Of a DNA stretch of 64,000 nt, positions 16,218 through 24,905 are shown piece by piece (the stretch's first letter is position 1; every line of letters starts with the position of its first letter). The translations under genes were made by a program, and so were the position numbers. Below the pieces are notes generated by a model. The model was not told the DNA's origin. It searched no databases and worked only from the letters and a program-made list of their open reading frames with translations. The stretch is from Bacillota bacterium (GTDB taxonomy: Bacteria > Bacillota > Clostridia > Lachnospirales > Bianqueaceae), in the NCBI GenBank assembly GCA_017442535.1, contig JAFRZL010000027.1:1-64000 (forward strand), written 5' to 3'.

Positions 16218-16248
16218 GAGCCGGGACATTTGCGCAATGCTCCGGCTC
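16218..16248 (-). terminator. Hairpin directly after aroB
   Basis: GAGCCGG and CCGGCTC form a stem with inner CATT/AATG pairing, 10 bases beyond the aroB stop. The T-rich tract precedes rather than follows the stem on the minus strand, so termination is uncertain; it may stabilise the mRNA end. Confidence 0.4.
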
Positions 16249-16258
16249 AAAATAAAAA

Positions 16259-17386
16259 TCAGAAAATCCTGCGGAATTCTTTGACAGTTTCGAGAATCGT
16301 CCCTTCCGTCACAGGTATACCGTAGTCCCCGTCGCCGCGCGTCACAGGATGTCCCGGAGCGTCGAGCAGGATAAACTCGATCCTGCCGTCCCGGACTTTT
16401 TTGTCCCGGCGCATGGCCGCGAGGATGGTCTCCCCGTCCAGATCTTCGGGGATCCGGCAGTCCTGGCCGTATTCTCGCAGCATCCGAATCTGGTATTCGG
16501 CATATTCCCGCGTGCCGTATCCCAGCTTGTAGGAAAGCCATGCCGCGTAGGCGATGCCGATGGCGACGCATTCTCCGTGGATCAGCCGGAAGCCGCTTGC
16601 CAACTCCACGCCGTGGCCCAGAGTGTGGCCGTAGTTCAGGATCTTGCGCAGGTTGGACTCCTTCTGGTCTGCACTCACGACCTCGTTTTTGACGGCGCTG
16701 TTGGTGATCCACAGCTTCTCCATGACTCTGCCGTAGTCCGCACCCTGCCGGCCCACGATGATATCGCGGTGCTCTTCCAGGTAATCCGCGAGTTCCGGCC
16801 GGCGGATAAAGCTGTGTTTGATCAGCTCCACCAGTCCTGCGAAATAATTCCTCCGGTCCAGTGTCTCCAGTGTGCGAACGTCGATATATACGGCTTCGGG
16901 GCTGTGAAAAGCACCGATCAGATTCTTGCCCTGCGGCACGTCCACCGCCGTTTTGCTGCCGATCGCGGAATCCGCCATGGCAAGTGTCGAGGTGGGCACC
17001 TGGATCACCGGGATGCCGCGCATATAGGTCGCGGCGACAAAGCCGGCCAGATCTCCGGTGACGCCGCCGCCCAGGGCAATTACTGCACTGTCGCGGCCGT
17101 AGCCCGCGTCAAGCATCGCGTCCTCCAGAAGCTCCTTCTGATGCCTGTTTTTGCTGGCCTCTCCCTCCGGAAAGGTAAAAAGCTGCCAGCGGATGCCCGC
17201 GCGTATGAGCTCCGCGCCGAGCCGTTCGCCGAATAATCCGCCCGTCCGGCTGTCCGCGATGACCGCGTACCGTGAGGCAAGGGGACGCTCCCGCAGGTCG
17301 TCCGCGATCTGTCCGAACAGATCCGTCCCGACCATCACTTCATAACTCTGCGGCTGAACCGCCACGTCTACATGAATCCTTTCCAT
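16259..17386 (-). CDS. aroB: 3-dehydroquinate synthase
   Basis: Encodes 375 residues from the ATG at 17386 (MERIHVDVAVQPQSYEV), with GGAAGG 9 bases upstream; a longer frame to 17557 lacks a good site and overlaps yfhO. Family motifs: FPEGEASKN, ALGGGVTGDLAGFVAATYMRG (NAD-binding), VPTSTLAMADSAIGSKTAVD and NYGHTLGHGVE with zinc-ligand His residues. AroB converts DAHP to 3-dehydroquinate in the shikimate pathway, in the cytoplasm. It lies 14 bases after the YfhO-family gene and is last in the pfkA-yfhO-aroB series. Confidence 0.97.
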   Translation of the reverse strand: MERIHVDVAVQPQSYEVMVGTDLFGQIADDLRERPLASRYAVIADSRTGGLFGERLGAELIRAGIRWQLFTFPEGEASKNRHQKELLEDAMLDAGYGRDSAVIALGGGVTGDLAGFVAATYMRGIPVIQVPTSTLAMADSAIGSKTAVDVPQGKNLIGAFHSPEAVYIDVRTLETLDRRNYFAGLVELIKHSFIRRPELADYLEEHRDIIVGRQGADYGRVMEKLWITNSAVKNEVVSADQKESNLRKILNYGHTLGHGVELASGFRLIHGECVAIGIAYAAWLSYKLGYGTREYAEYQIRMLREYGQDCRIPEDLDGETILAAMRRDKKVRDGRIEFILLDAPGHPVTRGDGDYGIPVTEGTILETVKEFRRIF

Positions 17387-17400
17387 CCCGGACCTTCCTT

Positions 17401-20064
17401 CTACGTCAGGTGGCCGATGATCATGATGGCCATCGGCAGCAGATAGATGACAGCCACCATAACAGGCAGCCAAATATACGGTAGTGCGGCGATTGCACGG
17501 GCCATTCCCCCGGCGGGCTTTACCCGGTGCGATAGGCGTCTGCCCAAGGTGATCCACACCAGCACCGCGGCGAGGCCTGCCAGTCCGAGGATCAGGCCGG
17601 TCTTCAGCCCGGGCGTCATGTACCGGATCTCCACCACGTTATCACCCTGCTGCAGCTCCACCATCAGGAAACCGCCCATAGCACGTTTTACGGCAGCCTC
17701 CCGGCCGTTTACTCTGGCCGAATAGCCATCCCGGTAGGGCAGCATGATCACGAGCCCGGCGCCCTCGGCCGCACTCACTTCCGTGCGGATCAGATTGCCT
17801 TCCACCTGCAGGCCGGCTCCTTCGGCCTCCTCACACAGCTCCCTCATCAGATCGTCCCGCAGGCCGTAAACGCCGAACGAGACCGCGTGCGAAAGGTCTT
17901 TACGCAGGATCACCCGGATATGCACCGATCTGTCACGGAAAACGCCCAGGTCATACAGTCCGTTCACCTTCTGCAGGGGGTAGCTGTCCGCCATCATCCG
18001 CTCGTTCACCCAGATCTCGCAGGATTTATTCTCCGGTTCGTTCAGGCGGATGTCGTAACGTCCGCCGAAGCAGTCAAAATACAGATGCTGCTCTCCGGTG
18101 ACCTCGATCTCCCACTCGATGATACCGGAGGCCGCGTCGCCGGTGCGTCTGACGCGGGCGCCGCTGATCTCCACACCTCTCAGTTCGGTGGGTTCATAGC
18201 GGATCATCAGGTCCTCGGTTTTGCCGAAAAGTGTTCTGTACAGGGCATTCTGGGCCTCCGCGCGGTTGCCTTCGGGCAGTTCCGCAAGCTCCCCTGAGGG
18301 AGCGTAGGTGACCAATGCCGGCGGCAGCTCATAAGGATTGCGGACGATCGAATAATAATCGCCGCGGACAGCCACCACATCCTCGGAGCGGAGCTTTCCG
18401 GTGCGTACGAGGGTATATCGGTTGGACAGGAGCGCGTCCGTAAAGACCGTGCCGCCCTGTGAATCGGCTTCCATCCAGTATGTCGAATAGCCGAGCTTGC
18501 GCAGCGAGAACATATAGTCCTCTCCCGTAAGCGATGTGTAATGCGACAGTGTCGGCAGTCCGGAAGCGCCGGGCCAGTTGGCGCCGACCTCATTGGTCCG
18601 CATTTTGATGCGGTAGAAGTCCGCGTCATGCAGCTCCCCGGCTAGCGCCGGAAGCCGCAGGAAATGGCTCTGGTCTGACGCGGGATAGCCCATGTAGACG
18701 CCGCCCTGAAAGAAAGATTCCACCGCGAAGAGCCCGAGCAGCAGCCATGCCGCGGCGCGTCCGCCGATTCTGCCGCCCGTGCGCATCAGCAGGCAGAAAA
18801 GATAGCCGCCCATCATGATCAGCCAGGCCAGACTCAGATGCAGGAATGACTCCTCCGTCCCCCAAAGTGTCGTCGGATAAGCTCGCAGTACCTCCTTGTC
18901 TCCCCGAACCAGGAAATACGCGCCTGCAGCCAGCATCACCGTTACGGCGAGCACCGTCAGAACACCGAATGCGGACCGGCGGCTTTCTTCCTCAGGAGCG
19001 CGTGATTCGATCGCCTCAAGCCCTTCCGCCGTCACCAGCAGCATCATCATGACCGTCATATAGCCGTAACGGGCCGGGAAGCACTGGTAATCTCCCGTAT
19101 GCCAGATCTTATTAACAGGCTCCAGGAACAGCGGCAGGATCAGCAACAGCGTCATTACAAGGAGCGATACCTGTCTGCGGTCGGCTTTTTTCCACGGGAA
19201 AAAAGCCAGTGCCGGGATGAAAATACCCGTGCAGTACAGGAACGGGATCGTCGTCGCCAGCGAAGGCGCCAGAGCGCTGTTCATCAGATTGGTAATCAGG
19301 CCCCGTCCCCTGGCCGAACCGCCAAAGGCTTTGAGGCAAGGCAGCCACACGGGTGCCGTCAGCAGCGCTGCGGTCAGGCTTGCCATCACAAAGCGGATCG
19401 TCCCCCGCGCCCTCTTCTCCCGGTCGGTGATGAGCGACAGCTGCATCCCGACATAGAGGAGCAGGAAGATGACGACCATATAACTCAGGTAATAATTGAC
19501 ATATAATTCGGCCACCAGCACCGCCATATACAGGCCCGGCTTGCCCTCATCGAGCATCCTGTCGAGCCCCACCATCAACAGCGGGAAGAGGTAGGCCGCG
19601 TCCAGCCAGACGATGTTCTGATAGAACATTAGAATATAGCCGGAGAAGGCATACATACACGCAAGCGCTGTGACCGCCGCCGCCCGCATCCGGGGATAAC
19701 GACGGCGCAGGAAATAATAGGCGGTCAGTGAACAGAGCATCATTTTGACCAGGATCAGCAGCTGGAAAAACTGAAAGATCCAGGTCTTCGGCACGAAAAC
19801 GACCAGCAGATGCAGCGGACTTGAGACAAAGAAAAACAAAACCGACCATAGATCCATGCCGCCCGCGTTCTGCAGATTCAGCATCACACTCTGCCGACCC
19901 TCCAGGATGTCCTTGAGGTCAAGCAGCAGCGGAACCACCTGCTGATACGCGTCGCACCATGCGATCGTCAGTTTACCGTAAGGAAAGATGTTAAAAGCCA
20001 AAAATACCAAAAACGTCATGATGCCGGTTACCAGAACCGGCATCAGTAATTCTCTCTTTTTCAT
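17401..20064 (-). CDS. YfhO-family membrane glycosyltransferase-like protein
   Basis: Encodes 887 residues. The ATG at 20064 has GGGAGGA upstream; a longer frame overlaps pfkA. The N-terminal half has about a dozen membrane segments, an early loop with WCDAYQQVVPLLLDLKD (acidic residues typical of GT-C-like enzymes) and YMYAFSGYILMFYQNIVWLDA. A soluble extracytoplasmic domain follows, then terminal membrane segments. YfhO proteins of Firmicutes are linked to glycosylation of teichoic acids or lipids. Its place between pfkA and aroB looks like operon convenience rather than shared function. Confidence 0.85.
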   Translation of the reverse strand: MKKRELLMPVLVTGIMTFLVFLAFNIFPYGKLTIAWCDAYQQVVPLLLDLKDILEGRQSVMLNLQNAGGMDLWSVLFFFVSSPLHLLVVFVPKTWIFQFFQLLILVKMMLCSLTAYYFLRRRYPRMRAAAVTALACMYAFSGYILMFYQNIVWLDAAYLFPLLMVGLDRMLDEGKPGLYMAVLVAELYVNYYLSYMVVIFLLLYVGMQLSLITDREKRARGTIRFVMASLTAALLTAPVWLPCLKAFGGSARGRGLITNLMNSALAPSLATTIPFLYCTGIFIPALAFFPWKKADRRQVSLLVMTLLLILPLFLEPVNKIWHTGDYQCFPARYGYMTVMMMLLVTAEGLEAIESRAPEEESRRSAFGVLTVLAVTVMLAAGAYFLVRGDKEVLRAYPTTLWGTEESFLHLSLAWLIMMGGYLFCLLMRTGGRIGGRAAAWLLLGLFAVESFFQGGVYMGYPASDQSHFLRLPALAGELHDADFYRIKMRTNEVGANWPGASGLPTLSHYTSLTGEDYMFSLRKLGYSTYWMEADSQGGTVFTDALLSNRYTLVRTGKLRSEDVVAVRGDYYSIVRNPYELPPALVTYAPSGELAELPEGNRAEAQNALYRTLFGKTEDLMIRYEPTELRGVEISGARVRRTGDAASGIIEWEIEVTGEQHLYFDCFGGRYDIRLNEPENKSCEIWVNERMMADSYPLQKVNGLYDLGVFRDRSVHIRVILRKDLSHAVSFGVYGLRDDLMRELCEEAEGAGLQVEGNLIRTEVSAAEGAGLVIMLPYRDGYSARVNGREAAVKRAMGGFLMVELQQGDNVVEIRYMTPGLKTGLILGLAGLAAVLVWITLGRRLSHRVKPAGGMARAIAALPYIWLPVMVAVIYLLPMAIMIIGHLT

Positions 20065-20102
20065 AGTCCTCCCGCCGAACGCTTCCCGGGATACCGTTAT
20101 GC

Positions 20103-21083
20103 TCAATAAGTCGAGATCTGCAGATTAGCCTTCCAGATGTCCAGCGAAGGCTCACGCTTCATGGCCAGTCCTTCATCGATGTCGATATTGACATACTTGC
20201 CGTTCTGCACGCAGATCAGACGGTTGGTTTCGCCGCTGTAGAGCGCCTCCACCGCCAGATAACCCATCATCGAAGCATGCTTGATATCGAGCGCCGTGGG
20301 ACTGCCGCCGCGCTGGATATGGCCCAGAATGGTGCAGCGGGACTCGACACCGGTCGCGTCATGAATCTTCTTGGAAAGCTCCTGGGCGTTGCCCACGCCT
20401 TCCGCCACAATTACGATGTTATGGCTCTTGCCGCGGGCACGGTTCTCCATAATGACCCGCACCAGATGATCAAAGCCCTGGGACTCCTCATCCTCGGGGA
20501 TCATGATGGCATCCGCGCCGGTCGCGATGCCTGACCAGAGCGCCAGCTCGCCGCAGTTGCGGCCCATAACTTCAACAACCGAGCAGCGCTCATGCGAAGC
20601 GGAGGTGTCGCGCAGACGCGCGATCGAATCCACTACGATGTTGACCGCCGAATCGAATCCGATGGTGTACTCCGAGCAGGCAATATCTCGGTCGATCGTA
20701 CCGGGAACGCCTACCACACTGATTCCTCTCTGCGAAAGCTTCTGCGCGCCGCGGAACGATCCGTCGCCGCCGATCACCACAAGGCCGTCAATACCGAAAA
20801 TCCGGCACATCTCCGCCGCCCGGTCCTGATACTCCACCTGGAAGAATTCGGGGCAGCGCGCCGTATATAATACAGTACCGCCGCGATGAATGATGTCAGC
20901 CACACTGCTGGCATGCATCTCCATCACATCACCTCTCAGGAGTCCCACATAACCCTTGCGGATCCCCATCACACGCAGACCTTTATTCAAAGCACTTCTC
21001 ACAACCGCACGAATGCAGGCATTCATGCCCGGCGCATCTCCGCCGCTCGTCAAAACTCCGATCGTTCTCAGGCTGCTATCCAT
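20103..21083 (-). CDS. pfkA: 6-phosphofructokinase
   Basis: Encodes 326 residues. The ATG at 21083 is preceded by AAAGGAG; the longer frame to 21122 has none. Motifs: GVLTSGGDAPGMNACIRAVV (phosphate loop), VVIGGDGSFRGA, which has the Gly of ATP-using rather than PPi-using enzymes, and GRNCGELALWSGIATGAD. The catalytic loop reads PGTIDRDI where PGTIDNDI is usual, so Asn is replaced by Arg next to the catalytic Asp. The enzyme phosphorylates fructose 6-phosphate in glycolysis. A near-ideal promoter lies at 21146-21174. Confidence 0.96.
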   Translation of the reverse strand: MDSSLRTIGVLTSGGDAPGMNACIRAVVRSALNKGLRVMGIRKGYVGLLRGDVMEMHASSVADIIHRGGTVLYTARCPEFFQVEYQDRAAEMCRIFGIDGLVVIGGDGSFRGAQKLSQRGISVVGVPGTIDRDIACSEYTIGFDSAVNIVVDSIARLRDTSASHERCSVVEVMGRNCGELALWSGIATGADAIMIPEDEESQGFDHLVRVIMENRARGKSHNIVIVAEGVGNAQELSKKIHDATGVESRCTILGHIQRGGSPTALDIKHASMMGYLAVEALYSGETNRLICVQNGKYVNIDIDEGLAMKREPSLDIWKANLQISTY

Positions 21084-21145
21084 ATTAAAACTGCTCCTTT
21101 TACTCACAAATCTGACAGTCAATGGGGCTCTATACCCACTCTTAT

Positions 21146-21174
21146 ATCATAACGGGGAAAAGCCCTCTTGTCAA
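21146..21174 (-). promoter_or_regulatory. Sigma-A promoter of pfkA
   Basis: On the minus strand TTGACA (21169-21174) and TATGAT (21146-21151) are separated by 17 bases, about 63 bases before the pfkA start codon. Confidence 0.85.
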
Positions 21175-21242
21175 GAGAAAAGATGGCGTCACTTCAGCAA
21201 AAAATCGACTCCGTCTTTAATAAATTCGGTCAAAACGCATGC

Positions 21243-22211
21243 TCAGATTCCCCAGCATTCACGGTATGTCAGGCTGAGCGTATGATCCTCATGAAAATCC
21301 ACCGGCAGCCATATGTAGGAGCAATGCAGGAAGGACTGCGTATTGTGCCTCTCCGACATCAGGATCACCCGTCCGGTCTTCCTCTCCGTAAACGCGTAGG
21401 TGCTCTGGGAACGGAAGGTATTGTGTTCCGCATCGTCCACACAGGGGTCCCCCATGTCCTCCCATTCACCCATCAGATCCGTGGTCCGGTAATACCTCGC
21501 CTCGTTGGGCGCCCATCCGGAAAGCCCGGACGTTATCAGATAATAATACCCGTCACGCTTGATCACTGCGGGCGCTTCCCGGTGAAACGCCGCGCCGATC
21601 CTGCGGTACTCTCCGGTAAAGGAGCAGTAATCATCACTCAGCCGGACGATGTGCAGGCAGCGCTCCTGCTCCGAGGTCTTGCGGTCATAGATAAAATACG
21701 CACTGCCGTCCTCATCCTGATAGACGGTGCAATCCTTTACCGCGCCTTTTTCATCGATCGGGCGGTAAGCCCCGATCCATTTATAAGGCCCGTTCACCCT
21801 GTCACTGACGGCAAGCCCCGCCTCCGCGGTGCCCGGATCCGTCCCATGGACGCCCGGATACTTCACATAATGGCACCAGAGTACGTATTTTCCCGTCCCG
21901 ACGTTATAGATGATCTTGGACCGTTCGAACCGCAGCGGCGCCTTCAGATCTCCTTCGGCTTCCGTGCTGCATGCCAGGATGATCCCTTCGTATTCCCAGT
22001 GCTCCAGATCCTCTGATCCATACATGGCGATCCCCTGCAACGTCGCGGAGCTGCTCGTGAAGCCTTTTCCCTCGCCTAGATCCTGCATGACCTGGCCATA
22101 CCAGTGATACCGCCCGTCCGCAAAGATCATGCCGCCATCGCTCACATTAATGATATGTCCCTCCGTATCCGTCCAGTCAATATACTCCGATGTTGACCCG
22201 TTGATAATCAT
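21243..22211 (-). CDS. glycoside hydrolase family 43-like enzyme
   Basis: Encodes 322 residues. The ATG at 22211 has GGGGGAGGG upstream; no signal peptide is seen, so it is probably intracellular. The N-terminal NVSDGGMIFADGRYHWYGQ resembles the first blade of the five-bladed propeller in exo-beta-1,3-galactanase-like GH43 enzymes. Later segments fit the fold: KDCTVYQDEDGSAYFIYD, REAPAVIKRDGYYYLITSG, and YGSEDLEHWEYEG. Acidic residues of these blades would be catalytic. The substrate is probably a plant or host glycan oligosaccharide; the subfamily is not certain. It is a single-gene unit. Confidence 0.78.
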   Translation of the reverse strand: MIINGSTSEYIDWTDTEGHIINVSDGGMIFADGRYHWYGQVMQDLGEGKGFTSSSATLQGIAMYGSEDLEHWEYEGIILACSTEAEGDLKAPLRFERSKIIYNVGTGKYVLWCHYVKYPGVHGTDPGTAEAGLAVSDRVNGPYKWIGAYRPIDEKGAVKDCTVYQDEDGSAYFIYDRKTSEQERCLHIVRLSDDYCSFTGEYRRIGAAFHREAPAVIKRDGYYYLITSGLSGWAPNEARYYRTTDLMGEWEDMGDPCVDDAEHNTFRSQSTYAFTERKTGRVILMSERHNTQSFLHCSYIWLPVDFHEDHTLSLTYRECWGI

Positions 22212-22244
22212 TCGAATGCCCTCCCCCTTGTGTTCAGTAAGATC

Positions 22245-22273
22245 AGTATATATCATGTCGGAAAGGATGTCAA
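22245..22273 (-). promoter_or_regulatory. Promoter of the GH43 gene
   Basis: On the minus strand TTGACA (22268-22273), 17 bases, TATACT (22245-22250). It is divergent from the plus-strand promoter at 22354-22382. Confidence 0.72.
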
Positions 22274-22353
22274 TCCGGAGCACAGGCCTGTCGGGTCGCA
22301 GCTTCATTATTGATATTTTTTCGACAATCTATGACAATAAGCCGTCCTTTCTC

Positions 22354-22382
22354 TTGACTTAAGCAACCATTTGTGCTATTCT
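22354..22382 (+). promoter_or_regulatory. Promoter of the flavoprotein/hypBA operon
   Basis: TTGACT (22354-22359) and TATTCT (22377-22382) are separated by 17 bases, about 50 bases before the first start codon. Confidence 0.65.
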
Positions 22383-22433
22383 ATACATAAATTTGCGTTC
22401 GATTATCGCTGCGCGCACAATTAAGGAGGATCT

Positions 22434-23843
22434 ATGAATATTTCGGATCGTATCTGTATTATCGGCGGAGGCCCCGCCGGCATTTCTGCGGCTATGTACC
22501 TGCAGAAAAAGGGTTATGATAACTATGTTGTTTTTGAGCGTCTGAACAAAATCGGCGGCAAGTCCTATTCTCCCCGCATCGAGGTGAATGGTGAGTCCCG
22601 TTCTTACGAGACCGGCGCCATCATGGGCGCGATCACCTATCACGCCGTGCATGAGGTCGAGGAATTCGCGGGTGTTACTCACGCGGATGGCCCCAATATG
22701 CGCCGCATGTACCGGGATAAGACCGGCAAAGAAATCTACCCGTTTGATCCCAAGCAGGACTTCTCCATCCGCAAGATGCTGGGGCTGCTCAAGCTCAAGC
22801 GCCAGATGAAGAAGCTTGTCCAGATCATGGAGACCAAGTACAAGGGCTATGACTGCTACGGCCACCGCGGCGTGGCGCAGGGACGGTATTCCGGCCTTTC
22901 CAAGGGCCTGGATGACGCTCTGCAGCATATCGAGGGCGTGAACCCCAATCTGAAAGACCTGGCGCTGCCCTTTGACCAGTTCTGCAAGCTGAACGGTGTC
23001 GAGGAAGTCATGCGCATCTGGCTCGGCCCCTATACCTCTTTCGGTTACGGCTATTTTGACGAGATCCCCGCGGCCTACGTGATGAAATATCTGGATACGA
23101 CGACCGCAATCGAGTTCATCAATATGCGTCTCTGGACCTGGAAGGACGGCACCCAGTCCATTTACGAAGCGGCCAACAAGCGTCTGGCGCATCCCGCCCT
23201 TCTGAATACCGAGGTTGTCAAGGTAGAACGTCCCGCCGAGGGCACCGAGGGCAAGATCAAAGTCACCGTCCGCCACGAGGGCGAGGAGCGGGTCGAGGAA
23301 TTCGACAAGCTGATCGTCACCACGCCGCTGGATTATTTTGCCAACTACGCGGATGCCCGCGAGGAGGAGAAGGAGCTCTTCGGCAAGATCATCCACGAGA
23401 AATATGTCGACTTTATCGCCACCTTCGAGAAGGACGCCGGCCCCACGATCTCCGGCTACATTTTCGACAATATGACCTACGACAGGCTGGGCCACGCGAT
23501 GGTGTACTATCATCGCTGGGAGGATCTGCAGGGCAACTGCCCGAGCTCCGTCTACGCGCTGCGCAACCATATGGGCAGCGAGGATGTTTCGTATGACGAG
23601 ACCATCCGGAAGATGCTGGAAGACATGAAGCTCTGCGGTTATCCGGTGAAGGAGCGCCTGTATGAGCAGGAAACCTATTACTGTCCGCATGTCAGCCCCG
23701 CCGATTACGCGGCCGGCTGGTATGACAAGCTGGAAGCCATCCAGGGCAAGCAGAATACCTACTATGGCGGCGAAATCATCAGCTTCGGCGACATGGAAGA
23801 TACCTGCGCTGCCTCCAAGGATCTGGTCGAGAGGTTCTTTTAA
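22434..23843 (+). CDS. FAD-dependent oxidoreductase (amine-oxidase/NAD(P)-binding Rossmann type)
   Basis: Encodes 469 residues with AAGGAGG before the ATG. The N-terminus IICIIGGGPAGISAAMYL-like segment (CIIGGGPAGISAAMYLQ) is a dinucleotide-binding loop, followed by VFERLNKIGGKSYSP, the second FAD motif (GG near the flavin). The C-terminal part includes YYGGEIISFGDMEDTC. Overall architecture resembles flavin amine oxidase or protoporphyrinogen-oxidase-like enzymes. The substrate is unknown. It is first in a plus-strand operon with hypB, hypA and an iron-sulfur flavoprotein, only 3 bases before hypB. Confidence 0.75.
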   Translation: MNISDRICIIGGGPAGISAAMYLQKKGYDNYVVFERLNKIGGKSYSPRIEVNGESRSYETGAIMGAITYHAVHEVEEFAGVTHADGPNMRRMYRDKTGKEIYPFDPKQDFSIRKMLGLLKLKRQMKKLVQIMETKYKGYDCYGHRGVAQGRYSGLSKGLDDALQHIEGVNPNLKDLALPFDQFCKLNGVEEVMRIWLGPYTSFGYGYFDEIPAAYVMKYLDTTTAIEFINMRLWTWKDGTQSIYEAANKRLAHPALLNTEVVKVERPAEGTEGKIKVTVRHEGEERVEEFDKLIVTTPLDYFANYADAREEEKELFGKIIHEKYVDFIATFEKDAGPTISGYIFDNMTYDRLGHAMVYYHRWEDLQGNCPSSVYALRNHMGSEDVSYDETIRKMLEDMKLCGYPVKERLYEQETYYCPHVSPADYAAGWYDKLEAIQGKQNTYYGGEIISFGDMEDTCAASKDLVERFF

Positions 23844-23846
23844 GTC

Positions 23847-24506
23847 ATGAAAATCATCGAGCTGAAAGAAACCATTACTGCTTCCAACGACCGCGACGCC
23901 GCAGCGCTGCGTGAAGAGCTGCGGCAGAATCACACCTTGCTGATCAACCTGATGGCTTCTCCCGGTGCCGGCAAGACGACGCTGCTCGACCGGACGATCC
24001 GTGATCTGAAAAACGATTACAGGATCGGTGTGATCGAGGCGGATATCGACTCGGACGTGGATGCCCGCAAGCTGGAGCAGCTGGGCGTCAAGGCCGTGCA
24101 GGCGCATACCAACGGCATGTGCCACATGGATGCGGGCATGACGCGGACTGCGCTTAATGAGCTGGGCTTTGAAGAACCGGATCTGATTTTCCTGGAGAAC
24201 GTGGGCAACCTCATCTGCCCTGCCGAATTCGATACCGGCGCGGGACGCAATGTCATGATCCTGAGCGTTCCGGAGGGTGACGACAAACCGCTTAAATACC
24301 CGCTGATGTTCACGACGAGCGACGTCCTTCTGATCACCAAAATCGACACGATGTCCGTATTTGACTTTGATCCGGAGCTATGTGCCGAACGGGCCCGCAA
24401 GCTGAATCCGTCCATCCGCATCTTCCTGCTTTCCGCCAAGACGGGCGAAGGCATGGAAGCCTGGGAGGAATGGCTTCGCGGTGAAGCGGACAAGTGGCGC
24501 GGGTGA
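23847..24506 (+). CDS. hypB: HypB-type nickel-insertion GTPase
   Basis: Encodes 219 residues. The P-loop ASPGAGKTTLLD, the GVIEADIDSDVDA switch region, LIFLENVGNLICPAEFD and LLITKIDTM (NKxD-like) are typical of HypB. The His-rich N-terminal nickel store of some HypB proteins is absent. HypB uses GTP hydrolysis with HypA to deliver nickel to [NiFe]-hydrogenase or another nickel enzyme. No hypCDEF or hydrogenase structural genes are in the window, so the client enzyme is unknown. The gene lies between the first flavoprotein (3 bases upstream) and hypA (6 bases downstream). Confidence 0.95.
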   Translation: MKIIELKETITASNDRDAAALREELRQNHTLLINLMASPGAGKTTLLDRTIRDLKNDYRIGVIEADIDSDVDARKLEQLGVKAVQAHTNGMCHMDAGMTRTALNELGFEEPDLIFLENVGNLICPAEFDTGAGRNVMILSVPEGDDKPLKYPLMFTTSDVLLITKIDTMSVFDFDPELCAERARKLNPSIRIFLLSAKTGEGMEAWEEWLRGEADKWRG

Positions 24507-24512
24507 GTGCCG

Positions 24513-24893
24513 ATGCACGAAATGGGGATCGTCATTCATCTGGCGAAAACTTTGGATCAGATTGCCGTGGAGCACCATGTGACCCGGCTCGGGTCCGTCA
24601 CGCTTTCTGTTGGGGAAGTCTCGGGGATCGTCACGGATCTTTTTCAGGATGCCTGGAGGTACTTCAGTAATAAAAATCCGCTGCTCGCGGGTTCTGAGCT
24701 AAAGCTCGAAGTCATCCCCGCCATCACCTACTGTGACAACTGCCACAAGACTTACGAAACCGTCAAATACGGGCGCACCTGCCCGCACTGCGGCAGCGGA
24801 GAGACGTGGCTGGTGCAGGGAAACGAATGTATTATCAAAGAAATCGAAGCCGAAACCGCACCGGATCCCTCCGGTGCGGATCAAGAAGTATAA
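24513..24893 (+). CDS. hypA: HypA nickel metallochaperone
   Basis: Encodes 126 residues from the ATG at 24513, chosen because HypA needs the N-terminal Met-His-Glu for nickel binding (MHEMGIVIHLAKTLDQIA); a GTG two codons upstream is rejected. The zinc site has two CxxC pairs, CDNC and CPHC, as in the family. It ends with an acidic tail (EAETAPDPSGADQEV). It works with HypB in nickel insertion. The order hypB-hypA and close spacing point to one transcript. Confidence 0.95.
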   Translation: MHEMGIVIHLAKTLDQIAVEHHVTRLGSVTLSVGEVSGIVTDLFQDAWRYFSNKNPLLAGSELKLEVIPAITYCDNCHKTYETVKYGRTCPHCGSGETWLVQGNECIIKEIEAETAPDPSGADQEV

Positions 24894-24905
24894 GGAGGCG
24901 AAGAA

